A stretch of 64,000 bases of DNA, from positions 1 to 64,000 of the forward strand of contig JAPPHA010000049.1 of the NCBI GenBank assembly GCA_028874915.1. Reading direction: 5' to 3'. A program made the position numbers and the translations under genes. Below are positions 44,546-52,911 of this stretch, piece after piece. Every line of letters begins with the position of its first letter. The first letter of the stretch is position 1. The DNA comes from Paracoccaceae bacterium (GTDB lineage Bacteria > Pseudomonadota > Alphaproteobacteria > Rhodobacterales > Rhodobacteraceae). A model generated the notes under the pieces. That model did no database searches and was not told where the DNA came from. It worked only from the letters and a program-made list of their open reading frames with translations.

Positions 44546-45826
44546 ATGGAACCCGTCAACGACTTGCTGACCCGAAGGCACCGGCTGCTGGGACCCAATG
44601 TCCCGACCTTCTACAGCGAACCCGTCCACATCGTCCGAGGCCGCGGGGAGTGGCTCTGGGATGCAGACGGACGACGCTTCCTCGACTGCTACAACAACGT
44701 CCCCCATGTCGGGCATTGCCATCCCACCGTCGTCCAGGCGATCGCCCGGCAGGCCGAACAGCTCAACACCCATACCCGGTATCTGCACGCCGGCCTTCTC
44801 GACTACGTCGAGAGGCTGACCGAACTGTTTGCCGAGCCACTGTCGACAGCGATTCTGGTCTGCAGCGGTTCCGAAGCGAATGACGTGGCACTCCGGATGG
44901 CCCGTACCGCCACCACCCATACCGGCATCATTGCCACCGACAACACGTATCACGGCAACACGGACCTGGTCAGCCAACTCAGCTCGCGGACACCACCTCC
45001 AGGCGGGCGTATGTCGTCTGTTCGTCGAATTCCAAGCCCGATCGGCATGCGAACGGCCATGAGTTCACCCGTTGCAGACGAAGCTTCGGCCTTTGCTGCC
45101 GCGGTGCAGTCAGCGATCGACAATCTGGAATCCGGCGGCCATGGAGTTGCCGCGCTGATCGTCTGCCCCTTCTTTGCCAATGAAGGGTTTCCGGCGCTCG
45201 AAACGGGATTCCTCGACGAGGCGGTCGACTGCATCCACCGGGCCGGCGGGCTGGTGATCGCCGACGAGGTCCAGCCGGGATTCGGACGGCTCGGCAGCCA
45301 TTTCTGGGGCCATCAGCGACTCGGCTTCCAGCCGGATATCGTGACACTCGGCAAACCGATGGCGAACGGCCATCCGGTTGCAGCAATCGTGACGCAGCAT
45401 TCCATCATGGGCGAATTTCGCAACAGGGTTCCGTATTTCAACACTTTCGGCGGCAATCCGGTTTCGGTTGCCGCCGCTGCCGCCACTCTCGACGTCATCG
45501 AGGAGGAAGGACTGGTGGCCCGCGCACGGGACACCGGCGACCATGCTCTCGAACGCTTGTCGGCCATCGCAGAACAGCATCCGTCTCTCGCCGCGACCCG
45601 GGGATCCGGCTTGTTCTTCGGCGGAGAGCTGGTCTTGCCCGACGGGAAACCGGACACGGATCTAGGCCGCCGGCTTCCCGACGCCATGCGCCAGGCGGGC
45701 GTCCTCCTCAACGTCACCGGCCGTTATCGCAACATCCTGAAGATCCGTCCGCCCATGGCGATCAGCAATGACGGAATCGACCTGCTTTGCGACACGCTCG
45801 AACGGGTTCTTGAGGACTTGGCGTGA
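44546..45826 (+). CDS. Class III PLP aminotransferase-like phospho-lyase
   Basis: A 426-aa fold-type I PLP enzyme. IADEVQPGFGRLGSHFWG and the PLP lysine in VTLGKPMANGHPVAAIV are clear; VCSGSEANDVALRMARTAT binds phosphate. Its similarity is closest to the group that includes human ETNPPL and PHYKPL, which eliminate phosphate and ammonia from phosphoethanolamine or 5-phosphohydroxylysine. The APH-type kinase downstream overlaps its stop, matching that kinase/phospho-lyase logic. The start at 44546 has GAGG about 8 bp ahead. The actual substrate is not determined. Confidence 0.78.
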   Translation: MEPVNDLLTRRHRLLGPNVPTFYSEPVHIVRGRGEWLWDADGRRFLDCYNNVPHVGHCHPTVVQAIARQAEQLNTHTRYLHAGLLDYVERLTELFAEPLSTAILVCSGSEANDVALRMARTATTHTGIIATDNTYHGNTDLVSQLSSRTPPPGGRMSSVRRIPSPIGMRTAMSSPVADEASAFAAAVQSAIDNLESGGHGVAALIVCPFFANEGFPALETGFLDEAVDCIHRAGGLVIADEVQPGFGRLGSHFWGHQRLGFQPDIVTLGKPMANGHPVAAIVTQHSIMGEFRNRVPYFNTFGGNPVSVAAAAATLDVIEEEGLVARARDTGDHALERLSAIAEQHPSLAATRGSGLFFGGELVLPDGKPDTDLGRRLPDAMRQAGVLLNVTGRYRNILKIRPPMAISNDGIDLLCDTLERVLEDLA

Positions 45827-46845
45827 CGGACGGTTTCAGCGACCAGACGGCACTCGCCGATGAGGCCCGTTCAGCGCTTGCCCGTTTCGGCCGCGGCCGA
45901 CACATCGTCCAGCTTGCATCCATCCGCGAAAACGCGGTTTTCGAGGTCCGCGACAGCGATGGAGCACGGGCTGCGCTTCGGCTTCACCGGACCGGCTACC
46001 ACGAACTCCCGGCGATTCGTTCCGAACTCCTGTGGTTGACGCATCTTCGAAGCCACGGACTCGCAGTCCCCGCACCGATTCCCGCAACCGACGGGAGGTT
46101 GGCGATCACCACCAGCACGGGCCGGGCGGTCAGCCTTCTGGACTGGGTCTCCGGTCCCCGCCTTCTGGATGTCACGCCGGAATCGGGTGCCGTCGAAGTG
46201 ACGGGTCCGGAGGCCCGGCCGGACCTGCCGCTGCGGGGACGTTTGTTCTTCCAGCTCGGCGCCATGCTCGCCCGGCTGCACAATGCTTCGGACCGATTTG
46301 ACCCACCGGCTGGCTTCGTCCGACCGGTCTGGAATTGCGACGGCTTCCTCGGCGAGACGCCACTTTGGGGGCGGTTTTGGGAACACCCCGGGCTCACCGC
46401 CGACACCAGGGGACTATTGGTGCAGGCGCGCAGGGCCGTCAAAACAGAATTGGAAGCGTTTGTCCGGGATGGTGCCGACTTCGGCCTGATTCACGCGGAC
46501 CCGCTTGAAGACAATGTGATCGTGACCGATGCCGGACCGGTGGCAATCGACTTTGACGATTCCGGGTACGGTTTCCGCATGTATGATCTTGCAGTGGCCC
46601 TCTATCGCCGCAACGATGAACCACAGGAGCTCGAACGGGCCGAACCGCTCCGTGACGGTTACCGTCGGTACCGGCCGTTGCCCGACAGCCATTGGCAGAG
46701 ATTGTCGTTGTTCCTGCTTCTCCGAAGCCTGGCCTGTCTTGGCTGGATCGTCCCGCGCACGGACATTCCCGGCAGGGGAAGCCGTCACAAACGGTATCTG
46801 CAAACGGCCATCCAGGCGGCCCAGCGATACCTCGGGACCCGCTGA
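45823..46845 (+). CDS. APH-family kinase, hydroxylysine/ethanolamine kinase-like
   Basis: A 340-aa aminoglycoside-phosphotransferase-fold kinase. The catalytic loop is IHADPLEDNVIV and the metal-binding motif is AIDFDDSGYGFRMYDLAVAL, as in HYKK/AGPHD1-type hydroxylysine kinases. The GTG start overlaps the upstream stop (GTGA), so the kinase and the phospho-lyase are made together. A plausible pathway is phosphorylation of an amino alcohol followed by elimination to an aldehyde. Homoserine kinase-type or choline kinase-type activity remains possible. Confidence 0.75.
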   Translation: MTDGFSDQTALADEARSALARFGRGRHIVQLASIRENAVFEVRDSDGARAALRLHRTGYHELPAIRSELLWLTHLRSHGLAVPAPIPATDGRLAITTSTGRAVSLLDWVSGPRLLDVTPESGAVEVTGPEARPDLPLRGRLFFQLGAMLARLHNASDRFDPPAGFVRPVWNCDGFLGETPLWGRFWEHPGLTADTRGLLVQARRAVKTELEAFVRDGADFGLIHADPLEDNVIVTDAGPVAIDFDDSGYGFRMYDLAVALYRRNDEPQELERAEPLRDGYRRYRPLPDSHWQRLSLFLLLRSLACLGWIVPRTDIPGRGSRHKRYLQTAIQAAQRYLGTR

Positions 46846-47462
46846 TCGCTTCTTCCAACTTCCATCGGTTCGGTTGCCCGCCGAGTTCTCCGCCAAGTCG
46901 GTGGCCTTCAGTGTGTCAGCCGGGTGCCGGTTTCGATGTTCGGCCGACTGGGCATGAAGTGTCAGGCATGATCGCCGCCGGACCTTCCCTCCCGAAAGCT
47001 GCCTGCATGGCGGGTCGGCGCCAACACCAAGGACACCCCTCTTTGTGGTCTGTCGCAGGTATGACGCAACGACCGACATGTGTCCGATTGCGCCAATCCA
47101 GTCATCCCGAACGGTCTCCATCGCCATGCCGGGGCAGGATTGAACGGTGGACAGACGCCCCGACGAGAACGGCAAAGTGGCACGGTTCGGAATCTCATCC
47201 GGACTGGTCGGACCCAATCACCATCTCGTGGACTCTGTTCTGACGCCAGACCATCACAGTGTTCTGCAAGTTCGCAGATGCATGTTCGAACGGAGGCTCG
47301 GATTTTTTCCCCGGATCCGGTCGTTCAAACCCGAGAAGGAACCGGCAAAGTGGCGAACGCATCCGGGCTTTGCTGCCGGATTCGCTGTCGAACGCACGTC
47401 GCCGTACTGCAAGACCGTTTGCACGCTGACGAGAAATTCCTCAATCGACGGGCGGCCACCCG
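46846..47462. other. Gene-free region
   Basis: No gene is recognised on either strand in these 617 bp, and no terminator with a T run was seen, although it lies between convergent genes. Confidence 0.45.
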
Positions 47463-48149
47463 TCAGAGTGACAGCCGGTAGCCACCGGACTCGGTAATCA
47501 GCAGGCTCGGATTGCGGGGATCGGGCTCGATCTTCTGTCGCAGCCGGTAGACATGTGTCTCGAGGGTGTGGGTCGACTGGATCCGGTAGTCCCAGACGTC
47601 GAACAGCAACGCTTCCCGCGTGACGACTTGCCCTCCGGCCCGGTAAAGGCGCTTGAGGATGCCGGTTTCCTTTTCCGTCAGCCGGACTTTCCGATCCTCC
47701 GGGTCGGCGAGACACTTCTTCGATGGCCGGAATGACCACGGTCCAATCTCCAGAACCGCATGGTCTGTCTCCTCGACCTGACGAAGCTGCGCTCGGATTC
47801 GCGCGTGCAGTGCGCTGAACCGAAAGGGTTTGTTGACATAGTCGATGGCGCCGGCATCCAGACCGACGATGGAGGCGTCATCCGAAGTATGATACCCTGT
47901 CACCATGATGATCGGACATTTCATGCCCTGACGGCAAAGGGTGCGGCAAAGGTCCCGACCATCTCCGTCCGGAAGATCGACATCGAGAATGGCGAGGTCG
48001 ATGGCCGATTCCGTGGCCCTGGCTCGGGCTTCGGCACAATTTCCGGCTTCGATGACTTCGAATTCCCCTGTGGCGATCAGTTGTTCCGCCAACACTTCGC
48101 GGAAGTCCGGATCGTCTTCAACGAGCAGTATCAGCTTGTCTCCGGCCAC
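47463..48149 (-). CDS. OmpR/PhoB-family response regulator
   Basis: A 228-aa two-component regulator. The receiver domain has the acidic pair in LVEDD, the phospho-acceptor Asp in LAILDVDLPDGDG and the lysine in YVNKPF. The winged-helix DNA-binding domain (VRLTEKETGILKRLYRAGGQ, THTLETHVYRLRQKI) fills the last ~100 residues. The GTG at 48149 is fixed by an AGGAGG Shine-Dalgarno 7 bp ahead; longer in-frame starts lack one. No histidine kinase gene lies beside it, so it is an orphan here. It diverges from ribA. Confidence 0.88.
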   Translation of the reverse strand: MAGDKLILLVEDDPDFREVLAEQLIATGEFEVIEAGNCAEARARATESAIDLAILDVDLPDGDGRDLCRTLCRQGMKCPIIMVTGYHTSDDASIVGLDAGAIDYVNKPFRFSALHARIRAQLRQVEETDHAVLEIGPWSFRPSKKCLADPEDRKVRLTEKETGILKRLYRAGGQVVTREALLFDVWDYRIQSTHTLETHVYRLRQKIEPDPRNPSLLITESGGYRLSL

Positions 48150-48153
48150 GGCC

Positions 48154-48162
48154 TTTCCTCCT
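48154..48162 (-). promoter_or_regulatory. Strong ribosome binding site of the response regulator
   Basis: AGGAGGAAA on the minus strand, with its AGGAGG core 7 bp before the GTG at 48149. It decides the start in favour of this codon. Confidence 0.75.
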
Positions 48163-48369
48163 ACCAGTTTTTCGGCACCGCGGGCAGGTGGCGATGCGTG
48201 CGTGGAATCTAGGCATGGCCACCCGGTTCCGGAAGGGCGGATCACGTGAATGTGTCGAATCGCGCAAAGCCGTGTCCGAACCCATGGAATCGGGGCGATT
48301 TGTTTCAACTTCCGGGTGGCACCGATATAGACTGCGACCGAATTGTTTCAGTTCGGGGTGCCCGCCACC

Positions 48370-49461
48370 ATGGACCTGGGCCTGACCAAAGACCAGCGAA
48401 TTGCCCGCCTGCATGCGGACCTCCGCATGGGGGCGGCAGTGACGGTGGTCGACGGACAGACCCTCTGGCTGCTGGCCGCGGTCGAAACGATGCGTCCGGG
48501 GCTGCTCGACGGTTTCCGATCCGTGGCGGTCGCCGGTTCACTGCATGTTGCAGTTACAGCCCGCCGGGCCGAGACGCTTGCCGCCCGGCCCTACGACGAT
48601 GACATTGCGCGTCTGGCTGTTCCGCCCACGGTCGGCGACGACTGGGTCCGAAGCCTTGCAGATCCGTCCCGCGACCTGACGGCGCCGCTCCGTGGGCCTT
48701 ACCGAAGCCTGCGGGAGGGTTCGCCGGCCGTCTCCCGGGCCGCCATCCGGCATTGCAAGGCGGCCCGTCTGTTGCCGGCTGCCGCTATCGCCCGCGTCCG
48801 TCCGGATGCGGTCTTGCCGGATCCGTTGCCCGTGACGAGTCTCGAAACCTTCGAGGCGGGCCTGGATTCAGGCGTTTCTCTCAGGCTCGTGGCGACAGGA
48901 CGTGTGCCGCTCCGGGTCTCGGAACGCGCGACGACCCATGTGTTTCGACCCGCCAGCGGCGGCGAAGAACATTACGCCATCGAGATCGGCCGCCCGAATC
49001 GACACTCGGCAGTCCTCACACGGCTGCATTCGGCCTGCTTCACCGGCGACCTGCTCGAGTCCCTGAAATGCGACTGCGGCCAGCAACTGCGGGCCGCACT
49101 TGGCCAGATGGGAGCGGCCGGGGAGGGCGTGCTCCTCTATCTCAATCAGGAAGGACGCGGAATCGGCCTCGCCAACAAACTTCGCGCCTATTCCCTCCAG
49201 GACCAGGGATTCGACACGGTGGATGCCAACCATCGGCTCGGGTTCGAGGACGACGAGCGGGACTTTCGGTTCGGCGCCGAGATGCTGACGGAACTTGGAT
49301 TCAGGCAGATTCGGCTGATGACCAACAACCCGGCGAAGCTGGAAATGATCCAGAGGCACGGGATCGCCGTCACCGAGCGCGTTCCGTTGGTCGTTGGCCG
49401 GTCACCGTTCAACGCCGACTATCTGGACACCAAGGCCAGGAAAAGCGGTCATCTGATGTGA
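48370..49461 (+). CDS. ribA: GTP cyclohydrolase II with an N-terminal extension
   Basis: Opens the imidazole ring of GTP as the first step of riboflavin synthesis. The catalytic C-terminal ~200 residues carry the zinc cysteines in CFTGDLLESLKCDCGQQL, NQEGRGIGLANKLRAYSLQD and MTNNPAKLE. The N-terminal ~160 residues are a divergent domain of a kind seen in some alphaproteobacterial RibA proteins, with no intact RibB active site apparent. Total length is 363 aa, against ~200 for the E. coli enzyme. The start at 48370 is preferred to 48343. The stop overlaps the next gene's GTG. Confidence 0.88.
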   Translation: MDLGLTKDQRIARLHADLRMGAAVTVVDGQTLWLLAAVETMRPGLLDGFRSVAVAGSLHVAVTARRAETLAARPYDDDIARLAVPPTVGDDWVRSLADPSRDLTAPLRGPYRSLREGSPAVSRAAIRHCKAARLLPAAAIARVRPDAVLPDPLPVTSLETFEAGLDSGVSLRLVATGRVPLRVSERATTHVFRPASGGEEHYAIEIGRPNRHSAVLTRLHSACFTGDLLESLKCDCGQQLRAALGQMGAAGEGVLLYLNQEGRGIGLANKLRAYSLQDQGFDTVDANHRLGFEDDERDFRFGAEMLTELGFRQIRLMTNNPAKLEMIQRHGIAVTERVPLVVGRSPFNADYLDTKARKSGHLM

Positions 49462-50111
49462 CATTCCGATCGGCGGACCTGGTTGTCACTCGCTGGGGTG
49501 CCCGATTCCAGGGGCGTCCGATTCCCTGTGCCGTCGGACGATCCGGAATCGGCGCAAAATCCCGCGAAGGCGACGGATTGACCCCTGAAGGGGTTTTCCA
49601 TGTCGACACCATCCTGTTTCGGCCGGACCGGGTTCGACCGCACGGCCTAACGGCGTCACCCTGGTTTCGGTTGTGTAACAATGGATCCCGATCGGAGGAT
49701 CCGGGTGAGGCCATCAACCTATACCGAACAGCGAGGGACAGCAGCCCGTACCTTCGGGTCCCACCCATTCCCGTCCGACCGATTCTTCCCGGCGACATCT
49801 GGTCCGACGACCCGGAGGACCCCGGTTACAACAGCCGGGTTACAGCGGCCGACATGCGTGGAGACCGGGGGCTTGGAACGACTCTGTTCAGCCATGAACG
49901 GCTGCGACGACCGGATCCGGTCTATGACATCGTCGCCGTTCTGGACTTCAACCGGCCCGCGCCCGTCCCGGGACGCGGCAGCGCCATCTTCCTGCACATA
50001 TGGCGACAGCCGAGGAACCGGACCGAGGGATGCGTCGCCTTCCGGAGGCAGGACCTGACCGAGATCCTCACCCGTTGGACGCCCCGATCAAGGGTGATCA
50101 TTCAGCGATAA
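49458..50111 (+). CDS. L,D-transpeptidase (YkuD-domain) family protein
   Basis: A 217-aa protein of a YkuD-like family common in alphaproteobacteria. SREGDGLTPEGVFHVDTILF and the catalytic block IFLHIWRQPRNRTEGCVAF place the His and Cys; the Arg follows in FRRQDL. Such enzymes make or remodel 3-3 peptidoglycan cross-links or attach lipoproteins, but members without a signal peptide, like this one, are poorly understood. The GTG start overlaps the ribA stop (GTGA). Its 3' end overlaps the convergent yggS gene by 24 bp. Confidence 0.8.
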   Translation: MTFRSADLVVTRWGARFQGRPIPCAVGRSGIGAKSREGDGLTPEGVFHVDTILFRPDRVRPHGLTASPWFRLCNNGSRSEDPGEAINLYRTARDSSPYLRVPPIPVRPILPGDIWSDDPEDPGYNSRVTAADMRGDRGLGTTLFSHERLRRPDPVYDIVAVLDFNRPAPVPGRGSAIFLHIWRQPRNRTEGCVAFRRQDLTEILTRWTPRSRVIIQR

Positions 50112-50795
50112 GGGCCGTTCACCGAAGACTGCGGAACCGATCCGGACATGAGTGGCCCCGAACGCAATCGCAATGTCGAAATCGCTACTCATCCCCATTG
50201 AGAGGCGGTCGAGGCAATTGCGTTCAGCGATCTTGCGCAGAAGCGCAAAATGGAGAGACGGTTCCTCGTCGACAGGAGGGATAACCATAAGTCCGGTCAC
50301 CGGCAGATCCATGGAACGGCACTCGCGGATGAAACCGTCGGCATCCGCAGGTGCGACACCGGATTTCTGTGGTTCCTCGCCGGTATTGACCTGGACAAAG
50401 AGTTCCGGAGACCGGCCGGCCACCTGGATGGCGCGGGCGAGCTTCCGGGCCAGACCCGGACGGTCAAGAGAATGAATGGCGTCGAACAGACCCAGTGCCT
50501 GGCGGATCTTGTTGGTCTGGAGCGGACCCACGAGGTGGAGTGCGAGATCGGGGAAACGCTCCCGATACTCCGGCCACCGGCCCGCGGCTTCCTGGACGCG
50601 ATTCTCGCCGAACACCCGGTGGCCGCTCTCCAGAACCGGTTCGATCCGTTCTCTCGGCTGCATCTTGGAGACGGCGATCAGGCGCACTGAACCTGGCGGG
50701 CGACCCGCCCTGAGTTCGGCCTCGTGAATCGCGTCAATCGTGTTCTTGAGCCGGTTCAACCCGTCTCCTCCTCCGGTTCTCGGGCCACCCACCAT
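50088..50795 (-). CDS. yggS: Pyridoxal phosphate homeostasis protein YggS (PLPBP)
   Basis: A 235-aa single-domain PLP-binding barrel that buffers cellular PLP. The PLP lysine is in RLIAVSKMQP, and HRVFGENRVQEAAGRWPEY, LHLVGPLQTNKI and LSMGMSSDFDIAIAFGATHV are family signatures. The start at 50795 is used because the open frame back to 50981 adds unrelated residues. It is tail-to-tail with the L,D-transpeptidase gene. Confidence 0.9.
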   Translation of the reverse strand: MVGGPRTGGGDGLNRLKNTIDAIHEAELRAGRPPGSVRLIAVSKMQPRERIEPVLESGHRVFGENRVQEAAGRWPEYRERFPDLALHLVGPLQTNKIRQALGLFDAIHSLDRPGLARKLARAIQVAGRSPELFVQVNTGEEPQKSGVAPADADGFIRECRSMDLPVTGLMVIPPVDEEPSLHFALLRKIAERNCLDRLSMGMSSDFDIAIAFGATHVRIGSAVFGERPLSLNDHP

Positions 50796-51371
50796 GGCGA
50801 TCCCGGGATCCCAATATCCACCAGACCAGCCGCTGAGTTCAATTGGTTCCAGTCGACTGAACTCGGCGGCTTGCCTCGAACGCAGCGGAATCGTCTTTGG
50901 TTCCGCATCCGATGACCGATCGCCTTTGCGACAGCGCGAACGGAACTCAGTCGTGTTCCTGGGCAGCGACAGAATCGGCAAGTCCGGCTGGGCTCGCTCG
51001 AAAGCGTGAACGCGGGCTGCCTACAGCCGTCACGACCCAAGGGGCCACGCCGTTACGGCCAGTTTCATGACCGAAGGCCCGCCACACCGTGCCAACGACT
51101 TCATGGCCGGAATTCCAGTTTGGTTCGCTCATAAACGATCCGCATCCATTCGGCATATTGATGCCCGTTCCGATGCGTTCCTCCGTCGAGGGGATGCCGG
51201 TGGACACTTGCCAGCCAATCTGACCGATTCTGGTTGAGTTCCCGACCCGAGAGACAGATTGTATGAGCGGCTCATCGAATCGGGGGCCGGGTTTGGCCAG
51301 TCCCCATTTCGTACAACGAGGCCGGACCGCAAGGCCGCGCCAAACCAAATGCAGATTGACGGAGATACTCG
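50796..51371. other. Gene-free region between yggS and the phytochelatin-synthase-like gene
   Basis: No gene is recognised on either strand. It should contain the promoters of the two divergent flanking genes, but no clear element could be placed. Confidence 0.45.
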
Positions 51372-52139
51372 ATGGCACGTTTCTGGATTGTTTCGGTTTT
51401 CGCCGTACTTCTCACGGCTCGGGCTGTGGCGGCCCCATTGGTCGAGTGGACCTCGGAGGAAAGCTTGGACCGATTCACCAGGTCAGCACACAAGGCGGAC
51501 TTCTTTCCCCTCAGCAATCATTTCGTCAGCCAGGACAACAAGATCTATTGCGGCCCGGCATCATCGGCGATCGTGCTGAACGCACTCCGGCTTGGCAAAC
51601 GCGACGAACTTCCGCGGGATCGCAGCCCCATCGCCGCAAAGGACATGGCGTGGCTGCCCGAAGGCTTCGACCCGTTCCTTGGCAAATACACGCCGAACAA
51701 CGTGCTTATGACGGGCACGAAGACAGTCGCAGAGGTCCTGGGAAAGCCGATCGAGATCGAGGGAGAATGGAAAAAGGACTTCGGATTGCAGCTCCACCAA
51801 CTCGCACAGGTGCTCCGCACACACGGTCTGTCGGTGACGATGCGGGTCGTGGAAGACGATACGGCAGCGGAACCCCTTCTCGATGAACTCGCCCGGAACC
51901 TCGCCACCCGAAACGACTATGTGCTCATCAACTACTCCCGCAAGACGCTCGGCCAGACCGGCGGCGGGCACATCTCGCCTCTCGCGGCCTATGACAAGAC
52001 GAGCGACTCCTTCCTCATCATGGACGTGAACCCGAACCGGGCCCCCTGGGTTTGGGTCGAGGCGGCCGACCTGATCGCCGCCATGAGAACTTTCGACACC
52101 GTCGAGAACCGAGGATACCTTCTCATTTCAGACCCTTAG
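51372..52139 (+). CDS. Exported phytochelatin-synthase-like peptidase
   Basis: A 255-aa papain-like cysteine peptidase of the phytochelatin synthase family. The catalytic triad is visible: Cys60 in KIYCGPASSAIVLNALR, His200 in TGGGHISPLAAYD and Asp218 in IMDVNPNRAPWVW. A signal peptide (MARFWIVSVFAVLLTARAVA) directs it to the periplasm. Bacterial members are the catalytic half only and are known to hydrolyse glutathione to gamma-Glu-Cys rather than polymerise it efficiently. No metal-resistance gene is adjacent. Codon use fits the genome, so recent transfer is not obvious. Confidence 0.85.
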   Translation: MARFWIVSVFAVLLTARAVAAPLVEWTSEESLDRFTRSAHKADFFPLSNHFVSQDNKIYCGPASSAIVLNALRLGKRDELPRDRSPIAAKDMAWLPEGFDPFLGKYTPNNVLMTGTKTVAEVLGKPIEIEGEWKKDFGLQLHQLAQVLRTHGLSVTMRVVEDDTAAEPLLDELARNLATRNDYVLINYSRKTLGQTGGGHISPLAAYDKTSDSFLIMDVNPNRAPWVWVEAADLIAAMRTFDTVENRGYLLISDP

Positions 52140-52911
52140 ATCGCGCATGGGGCTTCAAGTCGAATTGCCTTCCTGCCCTTGAGCTGATCTCCGGGTCCGG
52201 GACACTTCGACAAAAAGGGACCTGCCCGAACCTCACCAACTCGACATGATCCCTCCACGGTCGATGACCTGCCGGGCCTAGCGATCAATGCGACTCGCGT
52301 TCGCGGAGGCTGGCCCGTCACCTCCGAGTCTGTGTCCCGAAGACGATAACCGCATGACGACGACAAACTTCCGTTTGGATAAACCAACGCATCCCGCACG
52401 GCAGGATAAAAGGGCTGCAAACGGCCGTAAACGAGTTCGCCTGTGCACCTATGACGGACGACTTGCCGAGAGGCTTGCTCGCCAACCATCCAGTGAAGCT
52501 GCGGAGGTGCAGAATTGGAGACGGGGGGCGTTGATTACGCGATCCGGGCGGGCCGTGTCAGACTCGGCAGGCGCGCTGCCGACCGACGAAGGGCAGGCCG
52601 TCCCGCAAAAGGCACGGATGCCACTCTGAGACTCCGGAGCCGATAACCACAGGCAACCAGGCCACCGTCGGGAGACGTGAACGGCCGGACCGTACGGGCA
52701 GTCACGGGGTCTCCGAGGTATGGCGGGAAGCCGAAACCGCATTCATACTGAAACACTGACTCGGCATTCCACCCTGGAAACACAGTTGCCGATCCAGAGA
52801 AACTTGTCGACGTGCCGTCCAATCCGGCCTCGGGACGACCTTGTTCAGTGGCATTTCGGCCCGGCTCGGCCCGTCGAATTCGCAGTTCAGCGTTCAACCA
52901 ATTCCTGGCGG
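52140..52911. other. Gene-free region upstream of the holA end
   Basis: A 772-bp stretch with no recognisable product on either strand; open frames are short and of shadow character. It lies between the convergent phytochelatin-synthase-like gene and holA. Confidence 0.45.

Noticed and set aside
48753-49457. Long upstream extension of the L,D-transpeptidase frame
   Set aside because: It runs through ribA in another frame; the GTG at 49458 coupled to the ribA stop is the better start.
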